A DNA stretch of 64,000 nt from Streptomyces sp. NBC_00440 (GTDB lineage Bacteria > Actinomycetota > Actinomycetes > Streptomycetales > Streptomycetaceae): contig NZ_CP107921.1 in assembly GCF_036014215.1 (NCBI RefSeq), positions 4,212,001-4,276,000 of the forward strand, in the 5' to 3' direction. The position numbers and the translations under genes are program-made. Shown in pieces: positions 53,060 to 61,133 of the stretch (position 1 is the first letter of the stretch; each line of letters opens with the position of its first letter). The notes under the pieces were generated by a model. It had not been told where the DNA came from, did not search any database, and was given only the letters and a program-made list of their open reading frames with translations.

Positions 53060-53160
53060 CCTGGGCGCGTCCCGTACGGCTTCGGAGCCCGTCCCCGTAC
53101 GGCCTGGGCGCGTCCCGTACGGCTTCGGAGCCGGGGGTTGCCAGCCGGGGGTTGCCAGCC
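53060..53160. repeat. Two families of direct repeats before the TAP-like peptidase gene
   Basis: A 30-bp unit starting CCTGGGCGCG is present at 53060-53089 and 53103-53132. GGGGGTTGCCAGCC follows at 53133-53146 and 53147-53160, with a partial third copy. The 190-base gap holds no gene. Confidence 0.9.
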
Positions 53161-53232
53161 GGGGGTTACCCCCACTCGCGGCGTCGTGCCAGTCGTATGG
53201 GCACAGTGATCAGGTTCAACAACCCTTGTCCC

Positions 53233-54756
53233 ATGACCAGTTACGCCCATCAGGGCCTCGTCCGCACACTGTCCGCGACCGCCGTGGCCGCCGCTCTCAC
53301 CGCCACCGCCGTCCCCGCCGCGCACGCCGGGACGGCGTCCACCGCCAAGTCCGCTCCGGTCCCCGCACTCACCTGGCGGGCCTGCGCCCAGCCCGGTGGC
53401 CCCGCCGGCCAGGAGTGCGCCGAGCTGCCCGTACCGCTCGACTACCACCGTCCGGACGGGCCGCAGCTCACCCTCGCGGTGTCCCGGCTGCGCAGCGACC
53501 GGCCGTCCGAGCGACGCGGGACGCTCATCGTGATCCCCGGGGGGCCCGGCGGGTCCGGGGTGCAGCGGCTGACGGAGAAGGGGACGGCGCTGCGCGGCCA
53601 GTTGGGCGGCGCGTACGACCTCGTCAGCCTCGATCCGCGCGGGGTGGGCGGCAGTACGCGGGCGAGCTGCGGGCTCGACGCGGCCGACCGGCATCTGGTG
53701 ACGGTCCGGTCGTGGCCCGCGGCGGACGGCGGGATCGCCGAGAACACCGCGAGAGCCCGGCGGACCGCCGAGGCGTGTGCCCGCAACGGCGGCGCTGTCC
53801 TGCGCAGCCTGACCACGGCCAACGAGGTGCGCGACATCGACCGTTTCCGGCAGGCGCTGGGCGAGGAGAAGTTGTCGGCGTGGGGGGAGTCGTACGGGAC
53901 GTACGTGGGCGCCGAGTACGCGCAGAAGTACCCGCAGCACACCGACCGCTGGGTCCTGGACAGCAACGACGACCCCGACCCGTCGCGCGTCGCCCGTGGC
54001 TGGCTGGCCAACATGGCGGTCGGCGTGGAGGACCGGATGCCCGACTTCGCGGCCTGGGCCGCCGATCCCGCCAGGGATGGCGACGGGCTGCGGCTGGCCC
54101 AACAGCCCGATGAGGTAAGGCCGTTGTTCCTCGCGCTGGCCGCGAAGCTGGACCGGGAGCCGAAGGAGACGACCACCCCGGGTGTCCCGCTCACCGGCAC
54201 CCTGCTGCGGCAGGCGTTGCAGACCGCGGTCGAAAGCGACGACGCGTTTCCGCAGCTGGCCCAGCTGATCAAGGCCGCGCAGGACCCGGCCGCGACGCCC
54301 GTCCTGACGCCCGGTCTCTCCCAGGCCCTGCCCGACGAGGACGCGGCGGTGGCGATCGGGGTGATCTGCAACGACGTGCGCTGGCCGGACCCGGTCTCCT
54401 CGTACGGGCCCGCGGTGGCCGCCGACCGCGCCGCGCACCCGCTCACGGCGGGGATGCCGGTGAACATCACGCCCTGCACCTTCTGGAAGGACGCACCGGC
54501 CGCGCCGCCCGCCCGGATCACCGACCGGGGTCCGTCGGACATCCTGATGATCCAGAACCGCCGGGACCCCGACACCCCGTACTCCGGCGCCCTGAAGATG
54601 CGCGCCGCGCTCGGCGGCCGGGCCCGGCTGGTGACGGTCGACAGCGGCGGGCACGGCTCCTATCTGGGCACCGGGAACGCCTGCGGGGACCGCACCGTGA
54701 CGCGGTTCCTCACCACCGGGCAGCGGCCGGAGCACGACACGGAGTGCGCGGACTGA
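53233..54756 (+). CDS. Secreted alpha/beta hydrolase (tripeptidyl aminopeptidase-like)
   Basis: The 507-residue exported protein has a signal peptide ending near AAHAGTA (residue 32). The oxyanion motif GGPGGSG precedes the nucleophile elbow GESYGTYVG near residue 220, the Asp in NRRDPDTPY and the His in DSGGHGSY. This matches the SlpD/SlpE and tripeptidyl aminopeptidase group with a TAP-like C-terminal domain. It removes short peptides from protein N-termini outside the cell. AACCCT six bases before the ATG could be a weak leaderless box; an ATG at 53197 is also in frame. Confidence 0.92.
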   Translation: MTSYAHQGLVRTLSATAVAAALTATAVPAAHAGTASTAKSAPVPALTWRACAQPGGPAGQECAELPVPLDYHRPDGPQLTLAVSRLRSDRPSERRGTLIVIPGGPGGSGVQRLTEKGTALRGQLGGAYDLVSLDPRGVGGSTRASCGLDAADRHLVTVRSWPAADGGIAENTARARRTAEACARNGGAVLRSLTTANEVRDIDRFRQALGEEKLSAWGESYGTYVGAEYAQKYPQHTDRWVLDSNDDPDPSRVARGWLANMAVGVEDRMPDFAAWAADPARDGDGLRLAQQPDEVRPLFLALAAKLDREPKETTTPGVPLTGTLLRQALQTAVESDDAFPQLAQLIKAAQDPAATPVLTPGLSQALPDEDAAVAIGVICNDVRWPDPVSSYGPAVAADRAAHPLTAGMPVNITPCTFWKDAPAAPPARITDRGPSDILMIQNRRDPDTPYSGALKMRAALGGRARLVTVDSGGHGSYLGTGNACGDRTVTRFLTTGQRPEHDTECAD

Positions 54757-54805
54757 GGATCGCCGCCCTGTCGCCTGCCCCGGTCGTGCCTGGCAGCTGT
54801 GTGCG

Positions 54806-56458
54806 TCAGTCGTGCGCGGCCAGCAGGTGGTCGAGGCGGGCGTCCGGGAAGGCCCGCTGGAAGGAGTTGGCCTGCCACTTGTCCGGGAAGAGCGCCAGCA
54901 CCTCCTTGTCGCGGACCCGGGTCAGCGCCTCGCCCTGGACCAGCCGTGCGCTGTTCAGGGCCTCGCCGCCGGCCGCGTCCGTGGACCTGGCCAGGTGGTA
55001 CGGCAGGAACTCCAGCCGTACGGGAGAGGAGAACTCGCCCGCCATCCGGTGTGTCACCACGTCGAACTGCATGGGCCCCACCGCCGCGAGCACCGGCGAC
55101 TGGTCCCCGCGCCGGTCCGACACCAGCACCTGGACCACGCCCTCCTCGTCGAGCTGGGCGATCCCGCGCCGGAACTGCTTGGAGCGGCTGATGTCGACCG
55201 GGCGTACGGCGGCGAAGTGCTCCGGCGCGAAGGTCGGCATCGGCGGGAACATGGCGGGCGGCCCGTCGTACAGGGTGTCGCCCACCCGGAGCGCCGCCGC
55301 GTTGCCCAGGCCGACGACGTCGCCCGGGTAGGCGGTGTCGACCATGGAGCGGTCCTGGCCGAAGATGCTGTGCGCGTACTTGGTCGCGAAGGGCTTCCCG
55401 GTCGCGGCCCGGGTGACGGTCTCCCCCCGCTCGAAGACCCCCGAGCACACCCGCAGGAACGCGATGCGGTCCCGGTGCGAGGGGTCCATGTTCGCCTGGA
55501 CCTTGAAGACGAGCCCGGAGAAGGGCGCGTCGACCGGGCGGGCGCCGCCGCCCTCCGTCTCGCGGGCGTGCGGTGCCGGGGCGAGATCGACGATGGCGTC
55601 GAGGAGCAGCCGTACACCGATGTTGGAGACCGCAGCACCGAAGAAGACCGGCGTCGACGTGGCGCCCAGGAACGACTCCGCGTCGAACTCGGCGCCCTCG
55701 GCCTGGAGCAGCTGGAGCTCCTCGGTGGCCTGCTCCCAGCGGTCGCCCTCCTCGGTGGCCGCCTGCTCGGCCGTGATGAGCTCCTCCTCGGCCTGGTGGG
55801 CTCCGCCGGGCGTGCGGGTGTAGCGCAGCATCTGCTCGGGCGAGCGCGCGTCGATCAGGCCGCGCATCTCACCGGCCTCGCCGACCGGCCAGGTCACCGG
55901 GGTGGGCCGGACGCGCAGCTCGCGCTCGATCTCGTCCAGCAGCTCCAGGGCCTCCCGGCCCGGCCGGTCCCACTTGTTGACGAAGGTGATCACCGGGATA
56001 CGGCGGTGCCGGCAGACGTCGAAGAGCTTGCGGGTCTGCTCTTCGAGCCCCTTGGCCGCGTCGATGAGCATCACCGCGCAGTCGACCGCCGCGAGCACCC
56101 GGTAGGTGTCCTCGGAGAAGTCCGCGTGGCCGGGGGTGTCGAGGAGGTTGAGGACATGGCCGCGGTGGTCGAACTGGAGCACCGCCGACGTCACGGAGAT
56201 ACCGCGCGCCTTCTCCATCTCCATCCAGTCGGACGCGACCGCGCGCCGTCCCGACTTTCCGTGCACGGCGCCCGCCTCGGTGATGGCGTGCGCGTGCAGG
56301 GCCAGGGCCTCGGTGATCGTCGACTTGCCCGCGTCGGGGTGGCTGATGACCGCGAAGGTCCGCCGCCTGGCGGCCTCGCCCGCCACCCCGCTCACACCGG
56401 CTCCGCCGGGGGAGTCCCCATTGCCCGCGGAAGTCCCGTACGTCTGCACCCTCGCCAC
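54806..56458 (-). CDS. prfC: Peptide chain release factor 3
   Basis: The 550-residue translation GTPase has an N-terminal G domain (SHPDAGKST, MEMEKARGISVTSAV, DTPGHADFSED, NKWDR) and the RF3-specific later domains ending QRAFPDARLDHLLAAHD. It recycles RF1 and RF2 from the ribosome after termination. The GTG at 56458 follows GAGGG; an earlier GTG at 56503 would add 15 residues. The first 25 residues are Gly/Ser-rich and variable. Confidence 0.96.
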   Translation of the reverse strand: MARVQTYGTSAGNGDSPGGAGVSGVAGEAARRRTFAVISHPDAGKSTITEALALHAHAITEAGAVHGKSGRRAVASDWMEMEKARGISVTSAVLQFDHRGHVLNLLDTPGHADFSEDTYRVLAAVDCAVMLIDAAKGLEEQTRKLFDVCRHRRIPVITFVNKWDRPGREALELLDEIERELRVRPTPVTWPVGEAGEMRGLIDARSPEQMLRYTRTPGGAHQAEEELITAEQAATEEGDRWEQATEELQLLQAEGAEFDAESFLGATSTPVFFGAAVSNIGVRLLLDAIVDLAPAPHARETEGGGARPVDAPFSGLVFKVQANMDPSHRDRIAFLRVCSGVFERGETVTRAATGKPFATKYAHSIFGQDRSMVDTAYPGDVVGLGNAAALRVGDTLYDGPPAMFPPMPTFAPEHFAAVRPVDISRSKQFRRGIAQLDEEGVVQVLVSDRRGDQSPVLAAVGPMQFDVVTHRMAGEFSSPVRLEFLPYHLARSTDAAGGEALNSARLVQGEALTRVRDKEVLALFPDKWQANSFQRAFPDARLDHLLAAHD

Positions 56459-56637
56459 CAGTCCCTCGTCCGTCCGAACCACCAGTGTGCGGCAAGCCGC
56501 CACCCGGCCGGGACCGGAGTCCGGTGCGGGACGGCCGGGGCCGCCCGCTGTGGGACCCTCCAGGGGCGCCTGGAAGGGCCGTGGCCCCCCTGGCCGTGGA
56601 CATGAACGTCATGCGCGATATGAGCAAGGACAGCGGG

Positions 56638-57369
56638 ATGAGCGCACGTTTCGAGGAAATCGACTGGCAGCCCACTCCCATGGGCGACATCAGTCTGCGG
56701 CGCAGGCGGGACCCGGCGTCGGGCGACGACGTGTACGAGGTGAAGCTCGGGGACGAGTTCCTGATGTCGAGCCTCTTCACCCTGGGTGAGACCGAGCTCA
56801 CCCGGCTCGGCCTGGCGGACCTGCCCGGCACACCGCTGGATGTCGCCGTGGGCGGTCTCGGCCTCGGATACACGGCGCGGGCCGCGCTGGACGACCCGCG
56901 GGTGGCTTCGCTGCTGGTGGTCGACACCCTGGGCGAGGTCATCGACTGGCACCGGCGCGGTCTGGTCCCGCTGGGCGCCGGGCTGGCGTCGGACGACCGC
57001 TGCCGACTGGTCAGGGGCGACTTCTTCGCGCTGGCCGCCGGCCCGGACGGCCTGGACCCCGAGGCACCGGGCCGCCGCTTCCACGCCATCCTGCTGGACG
57101 TCGACCACTCACCGCGCCATGTCCTGCACCCCAGCCACGCGGCGCTCTACGGCCCGTCCGGGCTGCGCGCCCTCGCCGGCCTGCTGCACCCCGGCGGGGC
57201 CTTCGCCCTGTGGTCGAACGACCCGCCGGACGCGGAGTTCGGCGCCGTACTCGCTGAGGTCTTCGCGCATACGGAGGCGCACGTGGTCACCTTCGGCAAC
57301 CCCCTCCAGGGGGGAACGTCGACCAACACGGTCTATGTGGGGCGCAGGGACAGCGATACGGAGGCTTAG
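56638..57369 (+). CDS. Spermidine synthase-like protein
   Basis: The 243-residue protein has a Rossmann methyltransferase-type fold: LDVAVGGLGLGYTARAAL (residues about 70-87), LLVVDTLGEVIDWHRRGLVP, then FHAILLDVDHSPRHVL and FALWSNDPPDAEF. This pattern resembles polyamine synthase-like proteins in actinobacteria, though the residues that bind putrescine are not obvious, so it may act on another substrate. AAGGA precedes the ATG at 56638; in-frame ATGs at 56602, 56611 and 56620 are alternatives. It overlaps the end of the convergent apbE-like gene by four bases. Confidence 0.85.
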   Translation: MSARFEEIDWQPTPMGDISLRRRRDPASGDDVYEVKLGDEFLMSSLFTLGETELTRLGLADLPGTPLDVAVGGLGLGYTARAALDDPRVASLLVVDTLGEVIDWHRRGLVPLGAGLASDDRCRLVRGDFFALAAGPDGLDPEAPGRRFHAILLDVDHSPRHVLHPSHAALYGPSGLRALAGLLHPGGAFALWSNDPPDAEFGAVLAEVFAHTEAHVVTFGNPLQGGTSTNTVYVGRRDSDTEA

Positions 57370-58208
57370 CAACGGGGGTCCGCTCTGCCGGGGAAGCCCG
57401 GTGTGGTGTGCGTGCGGCCGTCGGTGGTGATGGTGAGCGCCTCGTATCCGTCGAGGCCCGCCAGCCAGGCGGGCGCCGCCTCGCCCATGGCGAAGGCGGC
57501 CGTCGCGTACGCGTCGGTCAGGGCCAGACCCGGTCCGGTCACGGTGACCGACGCGTAGGGGCCGGTCACCGGTGCGCCGGTGTACGGGTCGAGGATGTGG
57601 CCGCCGCGCTCGGCCGTGCCGGAGGTGGCGACGGCCAGGTCGCGGCCGGTGACCGTGGCCGCCGGCCGGCCGGGGCGCAGCGGGTCGGCGATGCCGATGC
57701 GCCACGGGGTGCCGGGAGAGGACTCGCCGCGCAGCCGGATGTCGCCGCCGCCGTTGACGCAGGTGTTGTACGCGCCCGCCTCCCACAGGGTCCGTGAGGC
57801 GGCCTCGGCAGCCCAGCCCTTGACCAGGCCGGAGGGGTCGAGCGTGCCGTCCGCGACGGTGCTGAACCAGCCTTCGCTCAACCGGAAGGCCTTCGAGCAC
57901 AGTTGGAAGACCTCAAGGACGTCGGGCGGGCAGTCCGCGACCGTGGTCTCACCGCGGCCCAGCCGGCTGATGGCACTGTCCGGGCGGTAGGTGGAGAAGA
58001 CCTCGTCGACCTCGTGCAGTCCGCGGACCGCCCGCGCCAGCGCCCGGTGGATCGCGGTGGTGGCCGGGTCGCGGATGTCGAAGGAGAACACCGTGCCCAT
58101 GACGTGGACGATATGGCGCAGTACCGGGCGGCGGCTGCTGCCGGGCATGTTGTTGCCGGGTATGTCGCTGTCAGTCATGTCGTTGTCAGCCATGTCGTTG
58201 TCAGGCAC
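57366..58208 (-). CDS. apbE: FAD:protein FMN transferase (ApbE family)
   Basis: The 280-residue enzyme attaches FMN from FAD to a Thr or Ser of a partner protein. Conserved parts include MGTVFSFDIRDP, the GTLDPSGLVKGWAAE nucleotide site, NGGGDIRLRG and the ALTDAYATAAFAMG metal site. No signal peptide is evident. The GTG start lies inside the stop region of the FMN-binding gene (8-base overlap), which ties the transferase to its probable target. The N-terminus has repeats of MADNDMTDSD type from a 15-bp unit. Confidence 0.93.
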   Translation of the reverse strand: MPDNDMADNDMTDSDIPGNNMPGSSRRPVLRHIVHVMGTVFSFDIRDPATTAIHRALARAVRGLHEVDEVFSTYRPDSAISRLGRGETTVADCPPDVLEVFQLCSKAFRLSEGWFSTVADGTLDPSGLVKGWAAEAASRTLWEAGAYNTCVNGGGDIRLRGESSPGTPWRIGIADPLRPGRPAATVTGRDLAVATSGTAERGGHILDPYTGAPVTGPYASVTVTGPGLALTDAYATAAFAMGEAAPAWLAGLDGYEALTITTDGRTHTTPGFPGRADPRC

Positions 58209-58713
58209 CGGACTTGTCCAGTGCGCTCTGCAGGGACTGCATATAGCCCTGGCTGGTGTAACTGGCCCCCGATACGGCGTCGATGTGCGCGCTGTTGGCG
58301 CCCACGGCCTCCTGCGTGAGGCGGGGCAGGGCGTACGAGGCGATCTGCTGGTCCCTGCCGTTCTGGTCGGGCGCCCGGAGGATCCGTACCCCGGTCAGGC
58401 GGCCCCCGGTGACGGTGGCAGCCACCTGGACGGTGCCGTACTGCGTGTCGACCGGGTCACCGGTGTACGTACCGGTGGCGCCCGTCTTGGCCGTCCCACC
58501 CGTCTTGGCCGTCCCGCCCGTCTTGGCCGTCCCACCGGTCTTGGCCGTCCCGCCCGTCGTACCTGCCGCACTCGGCGAACTGGCCTGTGGGGCCGCGCTC
58601 TTGGAGGTGCGTGGTGCGACGCCCGCCAGGGCGGGTGACTGGTGCGGCTTGAGTGACAGCAGCGCGACGACCAGGGCGCAGGACCCGGCGCTGACCAGGA
58701 GGGTCCGGCGCAT
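58201..58713 (-). CDS. FMN-binding domain protein, exported
   Basis: The 170-residue protein has an N-terminal membrane anchor or signal (LLVSAGSCALVVALLSL), a repetitive linker of GGTAKT units, and an FMN-binding domain of about 80 residues. The flavinylation motif is DAVSGASYTSQGY, with the modified Ser/Thr in SGAS. It should carry a covalent FMN on the outer side of the membrane and take electrons from the ferric-reductase-like protein. GAGGAG precedes the ATG. Confidence 0.93.
   Translation of the reverse strand: MRRTLLVSAGSCALVVALLSLKPHQSPALAGVAPRTSKSAAPQASSPSAAGTTGGTAKTGGTAKTGGTAKTGGTAKTGATGTYTGDPVDTQYGTVQVAATVTGGRLTGVRILRAPDQNGRDQQIASYALPRLTQEAVGANSAHIDAVSGASYTSQGYMQSLQSALDKSGA
58481..58552. 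repeat. 18-bp tandem repeat coding the FMN-protein linker
   Basis: Four copies of CCCGTCTTGGCCGTCCCA (one base varying at two places) run from 58481 to 58552. The unit equals six codons and encodes the GTAKTG linker, so copy number can change without breaking the frame. Confidence 0.93.
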
Positions 58714-58742
58714 GGCAGTTCTCCTCATTGATCCTGATCCCC

Positions 58743-60137
58743 TCAGAAGGCGAACGATTCGTGGTGGATGCGGCGCCCCGGGACCCCCGCTTCCCGCAGC
58801 GACCGGACCGCGGTCTCCGTCATTCCGGGCGGCCCGCACAGATACACGTCGTGCTCGGCCAGACCGGGGACCAGCCGGGCCAGCGCCTCCGCGGTGAGCG
58901 GGACGGAAAGGTGGGCGGGCTCGTCGACGACGTAGTGGACGACGGCGTGCCGGTGCGCGGCTATCGCGTCGAGCTCGGAGCGCAGGGCCAGATCCTCGGC
59001 CCGCCGGGCGAGATAGACGAGGGTCACCCGGCCCGGCAGCGTCTCGAACAGGGTCCGCAGCGGGGTGATGCCCACGCCCGCCCCCAGGAGCAGCACCTTC
59101 GCGCTGGTGCGGCGGTCCGCGGTGAAAGCGCCGTACGGGCCCTCCGCCCAGACCCGGGTGCCGGGTGCCAGCCGCGCGAGGGCGGCGCTGTGTCCGCCCG
59201 CGGCCTTCACGGTGATGCGCAGCGAGCCGGAGTGGGCGGGTGCGGAGAGGGAGTACGGGTTGGCCGTCCACCACAGGCCCGGCGTGAGGAACCGCCAGCG
59301 GAGGAACTGGCCTGGCTGAGCGGCGAGTTCGTCCAGCCGGGCACCGGTCAGGTAGACGGAGACGACGCCCGGCGCCTCGGGCCGCACGGCGGTGACGCGC
59401 AGCCGGTGCCGGAGCCCACGGCGTACGGGCACGGCGAACCGGAACCAGACGAGCAGCGCGGCGACACCGAGGTACAGGGCGTACCAGGCGATCTGTGCCG
59501 GGCGGTTGGCGACGAAGTCGGCGCCGTTGGAGAGCTGGTGGCCGAAGGTGAGGAAGACGGCCAGATAGGTGGCGAAGTGGAGGTAGTGCCAGGTCTCGTA
59601 GCTCATCCTGCGCCGGGCGGCGCGGGCGGAGAGGATGCCGGTCACCACGAAGAGCAGGAATCCGGCGGTGCCCTTGAGGAGATCGGGGTAGTGCAGGACC
59701 AGGGTGGACGTCTGGCTCACGACGTCCGTGTGGGAGGCCAGCGAGTAACCCCAGATGATCATCAGGGTGTGGGTGAGTGCGAGCGACACCGTGAACCGCC
59801 CGCCCGTGGCGTGCCAGCGGGCCAGCCTGTCCGTGCCGATGCTGCGGTCCAGGGCGGGTATCCGGGCCATCAGGGCCAGCAGGACAGCCAGGGCGTACCC
59901 GGCGAGCAGGCCGGTGATCCGGCCCGCGTTGGTCAGCCACCCCGACAGCCCGACGACGGCGTTCGTGTCGCTCCACCACATGGCGAGCACGCCGGCGGCT
60001 CCGGCCCAGATCAGCAGGGGCGCCAGGACGGGGAGGACGCTGCGCCGTGCGCGCCGGTGGCGCAGACCGTGGCGCACGCCGCCGTCGGCGGTGGCGGTGC
60101 CGGTGCCGGTATGGGTGTCGTCGAAGGTGGTGGCCAT
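58743..60137 (-). CDS. Ferric-reductase-like transmembrane oxidoreductase with FAD/NAD domain
   Basis: The 464-residue protein has six membrane helices of ferric-reductase type, including SLALTHTLMIIWGYSL and YETWHYLHFATYLAVFLTFGHQL with His residues placed to bind heme. A ferredoxin-reductase-like module follows: FLRWRFLTPGLWWTANPYSLS (FAD), then LLGAGVGITPLRTLF and VYLCGPPGMTETAVRSL (NAD(P)H). It should pass electrons from cytoplasmic NAD(P)H across the membrane to the flavinylated protein downstream. CGAGGAGGG is an ideal ribosome site. Confidence 0.93.
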   Translation of the reverse strand: MATTFDDTHTGTGTATADGGVRHGLRHRRARRSVLPVLAPLLIWAGAAGVLAMWWSDTNAVVGLSGWLTNAGRITGLLAGYALAVLLALMARIPALDRSIGTDRLARWHATGGRFTVSLALTHTLMIIWGYSLASHTDVVSQTSTLVLHYPDLLKGTAGFLLFVVTGILSARAARRRMSYETWHYLHFATYLAVFLTFGHQLSNGADFVANRPAQIAWYALYLGVAALLVWFRFAVPVRRGLRHRLRVTAVRPEAPGVVSVYLTGARLDELAAQPGQFLRWRFLTPGLWWTANPYSLSAPAHSGSLRITVKAAGGHSAALARLAPGTRVWAEGPYGAFTADRRTSAKVLLLGAGVGITPLRTLFETLPGRVTLVYLARRAEDLALRSELDAIAAHRHAVVHYVVDEPAHLSVPLTAEALARLVPGLAEHDVYLCGPPGMTETAVRSLREAGVPGRRIHHESFAF

Positions 60138-60249
60138 GTCCCTCCTCGGTCGGTTCGCTCCGGTCGCCGGACGCGTAGGCCGGTCGGACGGGCCAGACTG
60201 GCAGCGGATTCTCTGCGTACCTTCTGAAGCGGCCCCCGAGGCGGGCGGC

Positions 60250-60295
60250 GGAGCCGGAATCCCTGGGGACACGGAGCCGGATTCATAGGGAACAC
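60250..60295 (+). promoter_or_regulatory. 23-bp tandem repeat in the divergent promoter (candidate response-regulator site)
   Basis: 60250-60272 and 60273-60295 are adjacent direct copies, 18 of 23 positions identical, each beginning GGAGCCGGA and ending with ACAC. OmpR-type regulators bind direct repeats, and this lies between the flavin operon and the two-component genes. The surrounding 210-base gap holds no gene. Confidence 0.55.
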
Positions 60296-60347
60296 AGAGG
60301 GAACCCGCCCCGCGCGCGGCCCGGCTGCGGGGCATCCTGGGAGGACC

Positions 60348-61133
60348 ATGAACAGCGACGACGTCCCGCGGACCGGCCCGGCCACCCCCGCCGGGTCCGC
60401 ACCGCACGGCCCCGACCAGCCGGTACTGCGGCGCCCGGACGGAGCGGCGGTCCGCGTCCTGGTCGTGGACGACGAGCCGGACCTGACCGACGTGCTGACC
60501 GGGGCCCTGGGCTCGGAGGGGTGGGACGTGCGCAGCGCCGCCGACGGCGCGTCCGCGCTCGCCGCGGCCGATGACTTCCGCCCCGACGCGGTGGTCCTCG
60601 ACTGGATGCTCCCCGACATGGACGGACTGCACGTCCTGCATGAGCTGCGCGCCCGTCTCACCGGGGTCTGTGTGCTCTTCCTGACCGCACGCGACGCGGT
60701 CGAGGACCGGATCGCGGGCCTCACGGCGGGCGGCGACGACTACGTCACCAAACCGTTCAGCCTGGAAGAGGTGCTGGCCAGGCTGCGCGGGCTGCTGCGC
60801 CGCGCGGGAATGGCCGCGGAGCCCGAGGGGAACTGGCTGACGGTCGGAGACCTCAGGATGGACGAGGACGCCAGGGAGGTCAGGCGCGGCCACGACAGCA
60901 TCGACCTCTCACGCACCGAGTTCGAGCTGCTGCGGTTCCTGCTGCGCAATCCGCGCAGGGTGCTGTCCAAGGAGCAGATCCTCGACCGCGTCTGGGCGTA
61001 CGACTTCGGCGGCCGTGCGCACATCGTCGAGCTGTACATCAGCTATCTGCGCAAGAAGATCGACGCGGGCCGGGCCCCGATGATCCACACGGTGCGGGGA
61101 GTCGGCTACGTACTCAAGCCGGACCAGTCGTGA
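60348..61133 (+). CDS. OmpR family response regulator
   Basis: The 261-residue regulator has a receiver domain (residues about 35-150) with VVDDEPDLTD, the phospho-acceptor D85 in VVLDWMLPDMDG, and K135 in YVTKPF. A winged-helix DNA-binding domain follows with SRTEFELLRFLL and the recognition segment YISYLRKKID. The first 30 residues are a Pro/Gly tail. GGGAGGACC precedes the ATG. It overlaps the kinase gene by GTGA and is divergent from the flavin operon, which it may control. Confidence 0.95.
   Translation: MNSDDVPRTGPATPAGSAPHGPDQPVLRRPDGAAVRVLVVDDEPDLTDVLTGALGSEGWDVRSAADGASALAAADDFRPDAVVLDWMLPDMDGLHVLHELRARLTGVCVLFLTARDAVEDRIAGLTAGGDDYVTKPFSLEEVLARLRGLLRRAGMAAEPEGNWLTVGDLRMDEDAREVRRGHDSIDLSRTEFELLRFLLRNPRRVLSKEQILDRVWAYDFGGRAHIVELYISYLRKKIDAGRAPMIHTVRGVGYVLKPDQS

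Noticed and set aside
53060..53160. Direct repeats considered as a CRISPR array
   Set aside because: Only two copies of the long unit, almost no spacer, adjacent 14-bp tandems, and no cas genes.
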